Origin: Opitutales bacterium
GTDB lineage: Bacteria > Verrucomicrobiota > Verrucomicrobiia > Opitutales > Seribacteraceae
Length of the DNA: 64,000 bases
Direction: 5' to 3'
NCBI GenBank assembly: GCA_029254745.1
Contig: JAQWWZ010000018.1
Location: 29,397 to 93,396 of the forward strand
In this document: positions 9,188 through 18,731 of the stretch, piece by piece
Position numbering within the stretch: position 1 is the stretch's first letter
How the letters are laid out: every line of letters starts with the position of its first letter
Notes under the pieces: generated by a model
What the model was told of the DNA's origin: nothing
Databases searched by the model: none
What the model saw: only the letters and a program-made list of their open reading frames with translations
Position numbers and translations under genes: made by a program

Positions 9188-10228
9188 ATGATAGGTAATT
9201 TTTTCGGATTTCTTTCCAATGACATTGGAATTGACCTTGGTACTGCCAATACTTTGGTGTTTGTTCGTGACCGAGGTATTGTACTTCGTGAACCCAGTGT
9301 GGTAGCTCGTTACAAAACGAGTAAGAAGGTTTGTGCCGTAGGTGCAGATGCCAAAAGGATGCTTGGGCGGACCCCTGGAACCATTGAGGCACTTCGCCCC
9401 ATGAAAGATGGCGTCATAGCAGACTTTGAAATTTCGGAAGCTATGCTTAGGTACTTTATTGAAAAAGTAGACAAAAGAAAATTGGTTCCGCCCCGTGTTG
9501 TTATTGCTGTTCCTTCAGGTATTACAGCCGTTGAAAAAAGGGCGGTTAAAGATTCTGCAATACGAGCGGGAGCAAGAGAAGTTCTTCTACTAGGTGAACC
9601 AATGGCAGCATCTATCGGGGCCGGTCTTCCAATTGACGAAGAATATGCTAATATGATCGTCGATATTGGGGGAGGTACCACCGAGGTCGCAATCATATCA
9701 ATTTCAGGAGTTTCATATCAAAGAAGCATACGAGTGGGGGGAGATGAATTGGATGAGTCCATCATTGCCTACATGAAAAGAGCATACGGTTTGTTAATCG
9801 GAGAACGAACAGCTGAAGAAATAAAGTTTACAGTCGGCTCTGCGGCTCCTTTAGACACGGGAGAAATGACCATGGATGTGAGAGGGAGAGATGCAACTGC
9901 GGGTCTTCCAAAAACAATCCATATCACTTCCCAAGAAATCCGAGAAGAAGCCTTAAAGGAAGTAGTAACACAAATCGTGGAGTTAGTTAAAAATGCTTTA
10001 GACAGGTGTCAGCCTGAACATTCTGCTGATCTGATTGATAGAGGTATTGTCTTAGCAGGTGGCGGTGCCCTGATCAGAGGACTTGACCAAGTGATTAGCG
10101 ATGCTACAGGACTTACTGTTATCCAGGCTGACGATCCTCTTTGCTGCGTTGCGAATGGTACGGGGAAGTTTCTCGATCTACTTGGCACACTTAGCCGTGA
10201 GCAAGTGGATCGATTGGTCACCCAGTAA
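9188..10228 (+). CDS. mreB: Rod-shape actin homologue MreB
   Basis: An actin-like ATPase of 346 residues that polymerises under the membrane and guides the elongasome. Signatures are the phosphate-1 motif NDIGIDLGTANTLVFVRDRG at residues 9-28, the phosphate-2 motif VDIGGGTTEVAIIS near 158 and the adenosine motif IVLAGGGALIRGLD near 285. The N-terminal MIGNFFGFLSN is a short amphipathic membrane-binding stretch. It is the first gene of a complete mreBCD-mrdA operon, so cells are predicted to be rod-shaped or to elongate laterally. Confidence 0.96.
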   Translation: MIGNFFGFLSNDIGIDLGTANTLVFVRDRGIVLREPSVVARYKTSKKVCAVGADAKRMLGRTPGTIEALRPMKDGVIADFEISEAMLRYFIEKVDKRKLVPPRVVIAVPSGITAVEKRAVKDSAIRAGAREVLLLGEPMAASIGAGLPIDEEYANMIVDIGGGTTEVAIISISGVSYQRSIRVGGDELDESIIAYMKRAYGLLIGERTAEEIKFTVGSAAPLDTGEMTMDVRGRDATAGLPKTIHITSQEIREEALKEVVTQIVELVKNALDRCQPEHSADLIDRGIVLAGGGALIRGLDQVISDATGLTVIQADDPLCCVANGTGKFLDLLGTLSREQVDRLVTQ

Positions 10229-10237
10229 ATTTCGACA

Positions 10238-11095
10238 TTGGGAAAACTGAGCGAGAAATCCAAGAGTAAGCCATTTCTGTATCTCGGTTTTTTCTTCTTA
10301 TTATGGTGGGGATTGCCAGCCACAGTTAAGATTGTAATTAGCTCCAGCTTTGATGAATTTCATGCCCCTTTGTGGGATTTATCTACCCGCGTACAGGATC
10401 TCACCAATTATTGGGGCCACATGGCCGACTCCAAAAAAACTTTAATTGAAAAAGGGAAAAAACTCCAAAGAATTGGCCGGAATCGCAACTTGCAAATTCA
10501 AAACTTAGGCATACTGCAAAGCGAAGAAGAAAGACTACATCGCTTGCTAAACAATATTCATCATCTCCAGAACTCTTTGAACCTTGATGCAAAAGTTGCT
10601 TACTCTCCCCTTGTAGCGAGAATCTCCCGCAGGACTTTTTCCAGTTGGTGGCAAAGCATCGGTTTACGAAAGGGGAAAGACGCCTTACTTTATAAGGGTT
10701 TGGGAGTAATCTCTCACAATGGCGTTGTGGGACGAATTTCTTCAGTTGGATCCAGAATGAGTGAAGTAGAATTAATTACCAATACAAGTTTTCGGGTGGT
10801 TGCACACTTTGCCGGGGATAATAGACCCGTAACCTTTCAAGGAAATGGAATTCTTCCAGGTGGGATTCCCTCAGGTATTGTAATCGATGTCCCACAAGAT
10901 TTCACTGCGTCCCGAAGAGAACCTCTAACCTTAACTACTTCATCGCTTGGAGAGACATTCCCTAAAGGGCTAATCATTGGACAAGTCCAAGAATTAGAGG
11001 GAGGAGAAAACGGGCTTTTTAAAACAGGTCAAGTCATCCTCAGTAATGACCTCTGTCAACTCCAAGAAGTTACTCTTCTTTTACCTAGAGAATAA
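10238..11095 (+). CDS. mreC: Rod-shape-determining protein MreC
   Basis: A bitopic inner-membrane protein of 285 residues linking MreB filaments to PBP2 in the periplasm. A single transmembrane segment lies near residues 11-29 (FLYLGFFFLLWWGLPA), followed by a coiled-coil region (about 60-110) and the paired beta-barrel domain (VVAHFAGDNRPVTFQGNG, then FPKGLIIGQVQ, the usual MreC end). The start is TTG at 10238, 9 bp behind mreB. The mreD ATG follows one base after the stop. Confidence 0.9.
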   Translation: MGKLSEKSKSKPFLYLGFFFLLWWGLPATVKIVISSSFDEFHAPLWDLSTRVQDLTNYWGHMADSKKTLIEKGKKLQRIGRNRNLQIQNLGILQSEEERLHRLLNNIHHLQNSLNLDAKVAYSPLVARISRRTFSSWWQSIGLRKGKDALLYKGLGVISHNGVVGRISSVGSRMSEVELITNTSFRVVAHFAGDNRPVTFQGNGILPGGIPSGIVIDVPQDFTASRREPLTLTTSSLGETFPKGLIIGQVQELEGGENGLFKTGQVILSNDLCQLQEVTLLLPRE

Positions 11096-11096
11096 A

Positions 11097-11630
11097 ATGC
11101 ACAGACCAAACCTTGCTGCCTTTATTCTACTTCTTGTAAATATCGTAACCATCCAGTTTCTCGGGGTAATTAATTCCACGCTTGGAAACTGGGGGTGCTT
11201 GCTTTATCTCCCTGCCCTTTTCTTTTTTACAGCAACAGTTCTCTTAGACCGAGTTAGAGTGATTTGTGTACTAGCCCTTACGGGATTTTCACTCGATAGC
11301 ATTTACAATACTCCGAGTGGGTTTCATACATTCGCTCTCATCAGTTGTTACCTGATTGCCAAAGATTGGTTGCACAGCGGCGAAAATGGTGAACTATTAC
11401 GACCCTATTTCTTGCAGGTTATTGCAAATTTGCTTATCTCTACTGGCCTCATTGTGGTCTTAAAATTTCACCGTGGTTTATTAGGTACTTGGGCAACACC
11501 CAATATTGTGGTCGATATTTTTGCATCCACGCTACTTTTTGCTTTAATCGCACCGTGGTACTCAGGATTATGCAAAGAATTATTGAAAGTAACTTATTCT
11601 TCTCAAGAAATAAATGGAGTTGAAGGTTGA
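11097..11630 (+). CDS. mreD: Rod-shape-determining protein MreD
   Basis: A small integral membrane protein of the elongasome, 177 residues from ATG 11097. The ORF-track start at 11046 lies inside mreC and would add a non-hydrophobic extension, so I prefer 11097. About five membrane helices are visible (AAFILLLVNIVTIQFLGVI, LLYLPALFFFTATVLL, VICVLALTGFSLDSIY, and two more). Sequence identity in this family is low, so position between mreC and the PBP2 gene is the main evidence. The stop overlaps the mrdA start (TTGA). Confidence 0.85.
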   Translation: MHRPNLAAFILLLVNIVTIQFLGVINSTLGNWGCLLYLPALFFFTATVLLDRVRVICVLALTGFSLDSIYNTPSGFHTFALISCYLIAKDWLHSGENGELLRPYFLQVIANLLISTGLIVVLKFHRGLLGTWATPNIVVDIFASTLLFALIAPWYSGLCKELLKVTYSSQEINGVEG

Positions 11631-14197
11631 AGGTACTTGAAAAATACCACCCTGAAGCGAGAAGGCTTTTTCTTTTTCGAATTATCTATGCCTTAATGCT
11701 TATCGTGCTCTGCTCTGTCCTGAGTTACAGGCAACTTTTTGAAGCTGACGAATATGAAACAAAAGAGAGGCAGCAAGGCCAACGAAGAATCATCAGACCA
11801 GGTGCACGTGGCGATGTACTAGATAGAGAGGGTAATTTACTAATTGGAAACCGGGCAAATTTCTCAGCCGTTTTACACATGGAACAGCTAAAAAGCGAAA
11901 TTTGGAGAAAAAAATTAGAGCTGCGGAATCTAGCTTATTCAACAAGGGAAGAATTTAACCAAGAATCTGTCTTGAAACTAGAATCCCTTATCCAAAGATG
12001 TTTAGAGATAGACCATGTGCAAAAAAGAGGAATTTTTCTGACTGGAAAATCTCTAGTTTCAAAAAAGATAAATGCAGGAACTAGAATCTTCAGTAACGGA
12101 AGCAGGCTACATGTTGAAAAGGATGTAAAGAAAGGTTGGAATTGTAGAATATGGGACAACAAAAGCCCTATTTCCAACCTGTATTTTTACAATGCCGGCG
12201 AAACAGTTCGACTCAATGCAGCAGGGCTATTCAAGATAATCTTTAACCTAAATCCTGAGGGCAAACCAATTGCAATCGAGAAAATACCCATTGGAAAGAA
12301 TGGCTTTATGAATTCGATATTAACAAGTAAAGATGACAGTTCTCATTTTTTTAATTTCAGTACAAGTGGCTACGACCTAGATTGGGAATCAAGATTCTCA
12401 ATTGTAAAAAAATATTTACAGATTGTGAATGAAATGACGGGGAGAAATAAGGTTTTGACGATGAAAGATATAAAAAAGCATTGGAATCAAAGGCTGGTCA
12501 TGCCCTTGGAAATATCTACTGATTTGCTTCCATCAGAGTATGCTGCATTAGTCGAAAAGCTTCCGCCTCAATCCCCGATTAAAGTACAAGCACAATCTGT
12601 ACGACACTACCCTCAAAAATCTCTCGCATCTCATATCCTTGGCTATGTGGGCAGTGGTTATGAAGCAAACCCAACGGGACTATCAGGGGGAGACCTAGCA
12701 ACTTTCGAGGTTCAAGGCAGAACAGGTAAAGCCGGAGTGGAAAAACAATTTGACCATATTCTTCGAGGTCAAGATGGTGGTGATATTTGGCGGGTTAATC
12801 CTATGGGTTATCGATTTGAAAGAATTGAGAAAAAGCCCTCCCAAAAAGGCGATCCTATTCAATTAACCATCGATAAGGACCTTCAATTAATTGCAGAAAA
12901 TTCACTCCAAAAAATGGTTCAAAAGGTTGCGAGCAATCGGATTCTTCCAGATAGGGACTGGCGCAAGACGATCGAAAGAAGAACCCGAAAAGCTCTTCAA
13001 GGCTCTCAGGAAACTGAGGTCCGTGCAGAGTTATTAATTTCTGCATTTGTAGATGCCCCCTTCCCTCTTAGCGGCGTGCAAGCTTCAACCGTTGCAGGAT
13101 TTAAGGGAACCCCGGAAGATGCGACCCGACTGCTTCGAAGACTTTACGCACAAGGGGTATTAGCCAAGCCAGACAAGTCTAGAGATGAATATGTACTGGC
13201 CCCTCCCATGCTTCCTCCTGCAGCGGCTGTATTATTGGATTTGGAAAATGAAGAGATACTAGCCCTTGCGAGTAAGCCTAACTATAACTTGGAGCAATTA
13301 ACGCCTTACATTTCACAAAATACATACGACGAAATCCAAAGACGCGAAGCCTGGCTTCCTCGGGCTTATCACCCGGGGTATGCCCCTGCATCCCCTTTTA
13401 AATTAGTTACAGCCTTAGCGGGAATTCGTTATACGGGTCTGGACCCGGATGAGCATTTACTGTGCGAAGGGATTTATCGGGGTATGGAATGCCATGTATA
13501 TCCGGGAAAACATGGGGAGCTCAGTTTAAGAGATGCTATATCACAAAGTTGTAATGTGTACTTTTTTAGGTGTGCAGAAAAAATTGGTCATGAAAACTTA
13601 ATCCGAGAAGCAAAAATGCTCGGATTCACAGAGAACCCGAACCTAGAACTTCCTTCCCTGCGAGATTCTCCTATCGTGCCTGACCCAACCTGGAAAAAAG
13701 ATGCCTTGGGTGTTAAATGGACTCTCGAGGATACTTTTAATATCTCAATTGGGCAGGGAGGTTTAAGGCAGAGTCCTCTGCAAATGGCATGCTTTGCCGC
13801 CAAAATGGCAAAAAATAAGTTTAAGTTTAAACCTACGATTTTAAAAAACCAAACTCCTCAAAAAAGTGAATATCATTTAGTGGATGGTAATACTTCAAAA
13901 TATCGTGCCATTATTGAAGGTATGCACCTTGCCACGACTAGAGGTACTGCAAGGAGGTGTAATATTGATGGTGTAGCTGTTGCCGGAAAGACCGGAACCG
14001 GGCAATGGCGAAACCGTAACATGGAGCTCAATCTTGCTTGGTTTATAGGCTTTGCTCCTGTTAAGGACCCAAAAGTAGCAATCGCGGTTTTAGTAGAGGG
14101 TGTTATCCCACAAGATCAAATCCAGGGAGGGCTTACCGCAACACCTGTCGCAAAAGATATTTTGTCAGCTTATTTTGCAAAATATAAAAAAAAGTAG
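11627..14197 (+). CDS. mrdA: Penicillin-binding protein 2 with a ~100-residue insertion
   Basis: The elongation-specific peptidoglycan transpeptidase (class B PBP), inner-membrane anchored by a helix at about residues 17-35. After the PBP dimer domain come the catalytic motifs: SxxK as SPFK (about residue 589, in a slightly unusual APASPFKLV context), SxN as SCN (about 641) and KTGTG (about 787). The length of 856 residues is well above the usual 600-700. One cause is a stretch of about 100 residues (roughly 428-525) between LTIDKDLQLIAENSLQ and PPAAAVLLDLENEEIL, where other PBP2s have only a short linker; part of it (TPEDATRLLRRLYAQGVL) looks helical and winged-helix-like. The N-terminal part is also longer than usual. 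It is the last gene of the mre operon; rodA is not adjacent. Confidence 0.9.
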   Translation: MKVLEKYHPEARRLFLFRIIYALMLIVLCSVLSYRQLFEADEYETKERQQGQRRIIRPGARGDVLDREGNLLIGNRANFSAVLHMEQLKSEIWRKKLELRNLAYSTREEFNQESVLKLESLIQRCLEIDHVQKRGIFLTGKSLVSKKINAGTRIFSNGSRLHVEKDVKKGWNCRIWDNKSPISNLYFYNAGETVRLNAAGLFKIIFNLNPEGKPIAIEKIPIGKNGFMNSILTSKDDSSHFFNFSTSGYDLDWESRFSIVKKYLQIVNEMTGRNKVLTMKDIKKHWNQRLVMPLEISTDLLPSEYAALVEKLPPQSPIKVQAQSVRHYPQKSLASHILGYVGSGYEANPTGLSGGDLATFEVQGRTGKAGVEKQFDHILRGQDGGDIWRVNPMGYRFERIEKKPSQKGDPIQLTIDKDLQLIAENSLQKMVQKVASNRILPDRDWRKTIERRTRKALQGSQETEVRAELLISAFVDAPFPLSGVQASTVAGFKGTPEDATRLLRRLYAQGVLAKPDKSRDEYVLAPPMLPPAAAVLLDLENEEILALASKPNYNLEQLTPYISQNTYDEIQRREAWLPRAYHPGYAPASPFKLVTALAGIRYTGLDPDEHLLCEGIYRGMECHVYPGKHGELSLRDAISQSCNVYFFRCAEKIGHENLIREAKMLGFTENPNLELPSLRDSPIVPDPTWKKDALGVKWTLEDTFNISIGQGGLRQSPLQMACFAAKMAKNKFKFKPTILKNQTPQKSEYHLVDGNTSKYRAIIEGMHLATTRGTARRCNIDGVAVAGKTGTGQWRNRNMELNLAWFIGFAPVKDPKVAIAVLVEGVIPQDQIQGGLTATPVAKDILSAYFAKYKKK

Positions 14198-14235
14198 CAT
14201 CTCTACCAAAAAATTAAATATCCAATAAGATTACC

Positions 14236-14820
14236 ATGGTTGCCACTTCTTCTACAATGATTCCCATCGGGTCCAAAGCACCCGACTTCTCCTTATTGGA
14301 CACTCGGTCTGACCAATTTTTTGATTTTTCAATAAAACAATCTTCGAAAGCGTACTTACTTTGTTTTATCTGCAATCACTGCCCGTATGTAATTCATTTA
14401 CTTGATCATCTCATAAAGCAATGTAATGAGTGGAACAAAAAAGAGATTTCAGTTCTCATGATCTCGTCAAATGATGAAGTCAAGTACCCCGCGGACAGCC
14501 CTAAAAAAATGAAAGAACTTTCTGAACGCAAAGGTTTTTCTTTTCCTTATCTATTTGATCATGACCAGAGCGTAGCCAAGAGCTATAAAGCCGCATGCAC
14601 TCCTGACTTCTTTTTGTTTGACCATAACAAAAAGCTTTTTTACCGGGGTCAGTATGATGGATCGAGACCAGGCCAATCGACTTCTGTCACAGGGGCAGAC
14701 TTAATTAACGCAATGGAACGGCTTTTGAACGGTCTTGTGCCCCCTCAAAAGCAAATCCCTAGCATAGGCTGTAACATTAAGTGGAAATACGGAAATGCCC
14801 CTGAATATTTCCCTAAATAA
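14236..14820 (+). CDS. Thioredoxin-like AhpC/TSA family protein
   Basis: A protein of 194 residues with a thioredoxin fold: IGSKAPDFSLLDT at the start, the redox-type motif CNHCPYV near residue 50 and a cis-Pro region CTPDFFLFD near 117. There is no signal peptide, so it is probably cytoplasmic. This CNHCPY family is widespread and annotated as thioredoxin family or redoxin domain; no physiological partner is established. It ends 24 bp from the convergent cyclase gene and starts 38 bp after mrdA, possibly on read-through transcripts. Confidence 0.75.
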   Translation: MVATSSTMIPIGSKAPDFSLLDTRSDQFFDFSIKQSSKAYLLCFICNHCPYVIHLLDHLIKQCNEWNKKEISVLMISSNDEVKYPADSPKKMKELSERKGFSFPYLFDHDQSVAKSYKAACTPDFFLFDHNKKLFYRGQYDGSRPGQSTSVTGADLINAMERLLNGLVPPQKQIPSIGCNIKWKYGNAPEYFPK

Positions 14821-14844
14821 ATAAAATTGATAGCCTGAGCTAAT

Positions 14845-17800
14845 TTACTTGGTTGTCATTACATAAACCCCATCCCAGTCGGAACCAGGTGGGTTCTCTT
14901 TCATTACATTACAACGATCAATCAAAATCATAGACGGGTTGTCCTTCACGCCAGGAGTTACCCCTGGTTTGTTTGGCTCCATTTCTTTGGCTCTTTCAAA
15001 TAAATTCAATGCTCCATCCCAATCCTGGAGAAGGTATTTATCAATTCCTTGACGAAAGCAATCCAGGCAGTCTTGAGTTTCTTGGGAGAGCTCGGACATA
15101 AATCCCGTAGGTTCATACATGGCAACAGGCTGAGATCGCCCCTTTACCACAATTTTGTCCAAATACCGGAAAGCAATGTCATCTTTTGTACTCTCGGATG
15201 CCATTTTAGTTTCCTCGGTAATCATGATGTAAGCCCCATATGCTTTAGCCCCACTTTCGCAACGGGCAGCTAAATTAACCATATCGCCCATCATCGTATA
15301 ATTGAACCTATCTAAGGCCCCCATATTTCCAACCGTAGCGGTTCCAGTATTGCAACCAATCCGTGTTTGCATTTGAGAAACCAAGCCATGACATTTCCCC
15401 CATTTATCCGCTTCTTGCTTCCATTTGTCTCGTAACTCGATTTGCTTATTCTGCATCAGAATTGCGGTTCTTACAGATTGATAAGCATGATCTTGCATGG
15501 GTATTGGAGCACCATACATTGCCACAATTGCATCGCCTATATATTTATCTAAAGTTCCTCGTTCTTCCTGCAAAATATTTGTCATTGCAGTCAAGTATTC
15601 GTTCATTAAATCAACAAGTCCAGTTGGAGTTAATAACTCCGAGAAGCTTGAGAACGCCTGTACATCACTAAAAAACGCAGTGATCGAGGTCTCTTCTCCC
15701 CCTAGGCTCGGTTCTTCCCCTGAATCAACCATTTGCTCGACTAGATCAGAAGAGACATAACTCCCAAACATCCCTTTTAATTTCCCTTTTGCTTTTTGTT
15801 CAATCACAACCATGGCAGCAAGCCCTATAAAAGAGGTACTTAGCCCAGCAAAAGCCGGGGTTGTAATGGGCAAAAGGTAATGTGTATTCGTAAAAGTAAA
15901 CAACCCAAACACGACATAACCTACCAATACTAATATTCCTGTCGCCTGTACCAAGCTCGCTTTTTTACCTTGATACACAGATAAAAGTCCCATCACTAGG
16001 CAAACAAGAAAGGTAGCGATGTGATCCACATATTTATGTGGACGAGTGATGTACTTACCTGTTGTCATCGTTTTAATCAAATTGCCATGAACGCTTACCT
16101 TTGGGACAGAGGCTTTGTCTAAAGGTGTGGGTGCAAGGTCTTGAAAGGTTTTTTCCTCGGGCCCGAGAAGTACAATAGAATCTTTAAAACAAGAGAAAAA
16201 TGAATCAATGCGGTTCAGTTCCTTCCGTTGTTCCTCTAAGTTTTCGGTGTTTATTTCGATCGCATCCACGACTTGTTTTTTCTTCGCAAGAATAGATTCG
16301 TTACCTGGGTTAGCCTCTAGTGCAGTAAGAATTTTTCCCATAAAATTTGGTCCTTCAAGACTTACTATCTTATTTTCAAGTTCTTTAATTTTCGCGGTTA
16401 CTTGGTCCTGAAACTTGGCATTTTGCAAAACATCACGCATCCCACACATCGGGTTTGTTTTCGATTTTAAACTCGGGGGAATAAAATAATAAGCTATGGC
16501 TTCAACTACTTTCGTAAGATCTTCAAAGCCGGGAATATCAGAGGAACCCGATTCTAGGCCCAGTAAGTTTTCGGCCACCACGATGAGACTTGATTCTAGG
16601 TCTAAATCTTTTAAGGCTTCAATAATTTCTGTGGAATCAGTAACTGAAACCCCATCTACTCTGTTCAAGAATTTTTGGAGAACAGAAGGTACTAAACGAG
16701 TGTAAGTTGAAAAATCACCATCATTGTAAGCTTTCTTGGCATCTTTCATCATTCTTCTCTCTTCTAAATTCTCAGTCCATTGCGTGAACCAGTTAACTTC
16801 CAAAAACTGGTTTTCTTCCAGTTTACAACTGACCAAGATCTGATTATCTAATGATCTGATCTTAAAGGAGCCATCATTGTCAATGGTGACCGATTTTTCA
16901 TCAAGTCCGTAATAAGCGAGAAGACTCTCAACGCCGAGAGCATAAACATTGCGATCTCTACGAAGGGGTACTTCATTGGGAAGAGAGTCAACAAGCTTGG
17001 CTTCCTTTTCATCATCGGTGGTTTTGTAAACCAGGCGCAAGGTTTGACCACGCTCAATAAGCTCAGTTTCAGCTTTTCCTTTCAACCTCGATAGATCTCT
17101 TTGTACCAATGACACCTTTTTATTTAGCCCATCAATTCCTGACCTAATTTTCACCAAAGCACCTGCTCGTTTAGCCAAGTCTGAGGCTTTAGATGCAGCT
17201 TCTTTATTTTTTTGGGATAAATGAGTTACAAGATTACTCAATGCTTGGGTCTGTTGCTGATCATTCAGTTCAATACCAGACGTAGCAGAAGAGGTTACTA
17301 ATTTTTGGGTAAGTGCCTCTTTTTCCGACATTCTTTTTTCTAGTTGAGGCTTGATAATTTCAGCAATTGCTGGATTTGCAGACAAAGTAGATTGGAAATT
17401 CGAAATTTCTTGCTCCAACTGTACAATTCTAATTTCAGCCTCGCTAACTTCACTGGGTGACAAACCAAGGCTTACATTTAAGTCTGATAAAAAAACTGCC
17501 AGAATTCCATTCAGTTTTTTTACTCTTTGATTAATTTGGGGTGTAATAATTTTGGCTAGTGATTCGTTCTCTAGAAGAGTGTTTTGAAAAGCATCAATTT
17601 CTTTATTCAAACCCTCGGCAAAATTCTGCTGTTCTCTAAGCTCAGTAACCACAGCAATTATTTTTTCTTTTTCTGCTTGAAGCTTTGCTATCTCCTCCGA
17701 GGCTTCAGTGATTTTTTTTTCTTCGTGCTCTTTCTCCATAGTCAGCTTCTGTTGCTTAATCTCCAATTCATTAATTTGGACTCGGTTATCTTGAGGTAAT

Positions 17801-18579
17801 TCAAAATCTAACTTACTTTGCTTACCACCAAGTAAGTTATACGCATGAGCCTTGCCCATAGAAGGAAACCACAAAGGCACCCATCTTGGGATTTCATCAA
17901 CCGCACGGAAAGGGGGAACGGTAAAGGATCCAACCCTACCTAAATATTTTCCATTTTGATAGCTTAGTAAGGGATAAGTCGGAGACTCAGGGTAGTGGTA
18001 TTTTTTTGACCTTACGGATTCCTCCAAAGAAAACCCGTCATAGAAAAAGGGAGGAAATGCGCTAACTCCCGTCGGCTTAACAAATTGAGTGGGAACTCCT
18101 GAATATAGACAGCCAAGCACGACCCGGTCGGGGTATTTCTTCACAAGTCCCCCAATCGCATCATCGCTACGATAAGAATTTTCTCGAGGCACCATCTTTG
18201 ACATACTTTTCGGAGTAAAGCCAAAGTCGAAACCCAAGACTCGGGCCTTTCCTCGTTCAATCAAAGCAAGGGCTGTATCACGAAAGAATGCTCTATCCCA
18301 TGGTCTTTCCCCGACTCCATCCATTGCAAGAGTAGAGGCATCGAAATTAACATAGGTAACCTTCGGAATGCGTGGCAGAGATTTATTCTCATCCACTTGA
18401 ACCATGTCTCCTGCTGGACTATCAGCTTGCTGCTCAATTTCCCCCCGAAATTGAAGCCTCCAGTCAAGTGACTTCATTTTAAGAAAATCTATGTAACCAA
18501 AATGATTAAGGGCCACCCAGACGAAGGGGATAATCAGCAAAAATAAAAAAGTATTTTGGGATTCTTTGCTAAACTTCAT
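14845..18579 (-). CDS. CHASE2-type sensor adenylate/guanylate cyclase with long helical insertions
   Basis: A membrane sensor of 1244 residues making a cyclic nucleotide. An N-terminal helix (10-28) leads into a periplasmic CHASE2-like domain whose beginning (VTYVNFDASTLAMDG) and end (DSIVLLGPEEKTFQDLAPTP, VSVHGNLIK) are recognisable but separated by several hundred residues, including a coiled coil rich in Glu, Lys and Gln (about 270-510). Two or three membrane helices (about 890-960) precede the class III cyclase domain. That domain has the first metal Asp in TAFFSDVQAFSSFSE, LDKYIGDAIVAMYG, and DRFNYTMMGDMVNLAARCE near 1100. A short TPR-like C-terminus follows. Motifs fit an active cyclase; ATP versus GTP preference cannot be settled by eye. 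The gene is divergent from the moxR operon across 152 bp. Confidence 0.88.
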   Translation of the reverse strand: MKFSKESQNTFLFLLIIPFVWVALNHFGYIDFLKMKSLDWRLQFRGEIEQQADSPAGDMVQVDENKSLPRIPKVTYVNFDASTLAMDGVGERPWDRAFFRDTALALIERGKARVLGFDFGFTPKSMSKMVPRENSYRSDDAIGGLVKKYPDRVVLGCLYSGVPTQFVKPTGVSAFPPFFYDGFSLEESVRSKKYHYPESPTYPLLSYQNGKYLGRVGSFTVPPFRAVDEIPRWVPLWFPSMGKAHAYNLLGGKQSKLDFELPQDNRVQINELEIKQQKLTMEKEHEEKKITEASEEIAKLQAEKEKIIAVVTELREQQNFAEGLNKEIDAFQNTLLENESLAKIITPQINQRVKKLNGILAVFLSDLNVSLGLSPSEVSEAEIRIVQLEQEISNFQSTLSANPAIAEIIKPQLEKRMSEKEALTQKLVTSSATSGIELNDQQQTQALSNLVTHLSQKNKEAASKASDLAKRAGALVKIRSGIDGLNKKVSLVQRDLSRLKGKAETELIERGQTLRLVYKTTDDEKEAKLVDSLPNEVPLRRDRNVYALGVESLLAYYGLDEKSVTIDNDGSFKIRSLDNQILVSCKLEENQFLEVNWFTQWTENLEERRMMKDAKKAYNDGDFSTYTRLVPSVLQKFLNRVDGVSVTDSTEIIEALKDLDLESSLIVVAENLLGLESGSSDIPGFEDLTKVVEAIAYYFIPPSLKSKTNPMCGMRDVLQNAKFQDQVTAKIKELENKIVSLEGPNFMGKILTALEANPGNESILAKKKQVVDAIEINTENLEEQRKELNRIDSFFSCFKDSIVLLGPEEKTFQDLAPTPLDKASVPKVSVHGNLIKTMTTGKYITRPHKYVDHIATFLVCLVMGLLSVYQGKKASLVQATGILVLVGYVVFGLFTFTNTHYLLPITTPAFAGLSTSFIGLAAMVVIEQKAKGKLKGMFGSYVSSDLVEQMVDSGEEPSLGGEETSITAFFSDVQAFSSFSELLTPTGLVDLMNEYLTAMTNILQEERGTLDKYIGDAIVAMYGAPIPMQDHAYQSVRTAILMQNKQIELRDKWKQEADKWGKCHGLVSQMQTRIGCNTGTATVGNMGALDRFNYTMMGDMVNLAARCESGAKAYGAYIMITEETKMASESTKDDIAFRYLDKIVVKGRSQPVAMYEPTGFMSELSQETQDCLDCFRQGIDKYLLQDWDGALNLFERAKEMEPNKPGVTPGVKDNPSMILIDRCNVMKENPPGSDWDGVYVMTTK

Positions 18580-18731
18580 TCTATTTATTATTTTGTACTA
18601 TTAAAAGATAACACATTCAATCTACTTCATATAGTTATCGGCAAGAAGAAAAGTAACGGGATTTATTACATTCGGATTTATCTTGGACAAATCCTTTGAT
18701 TGTTTACGCTATATGTCCTGTTATTTAAATT

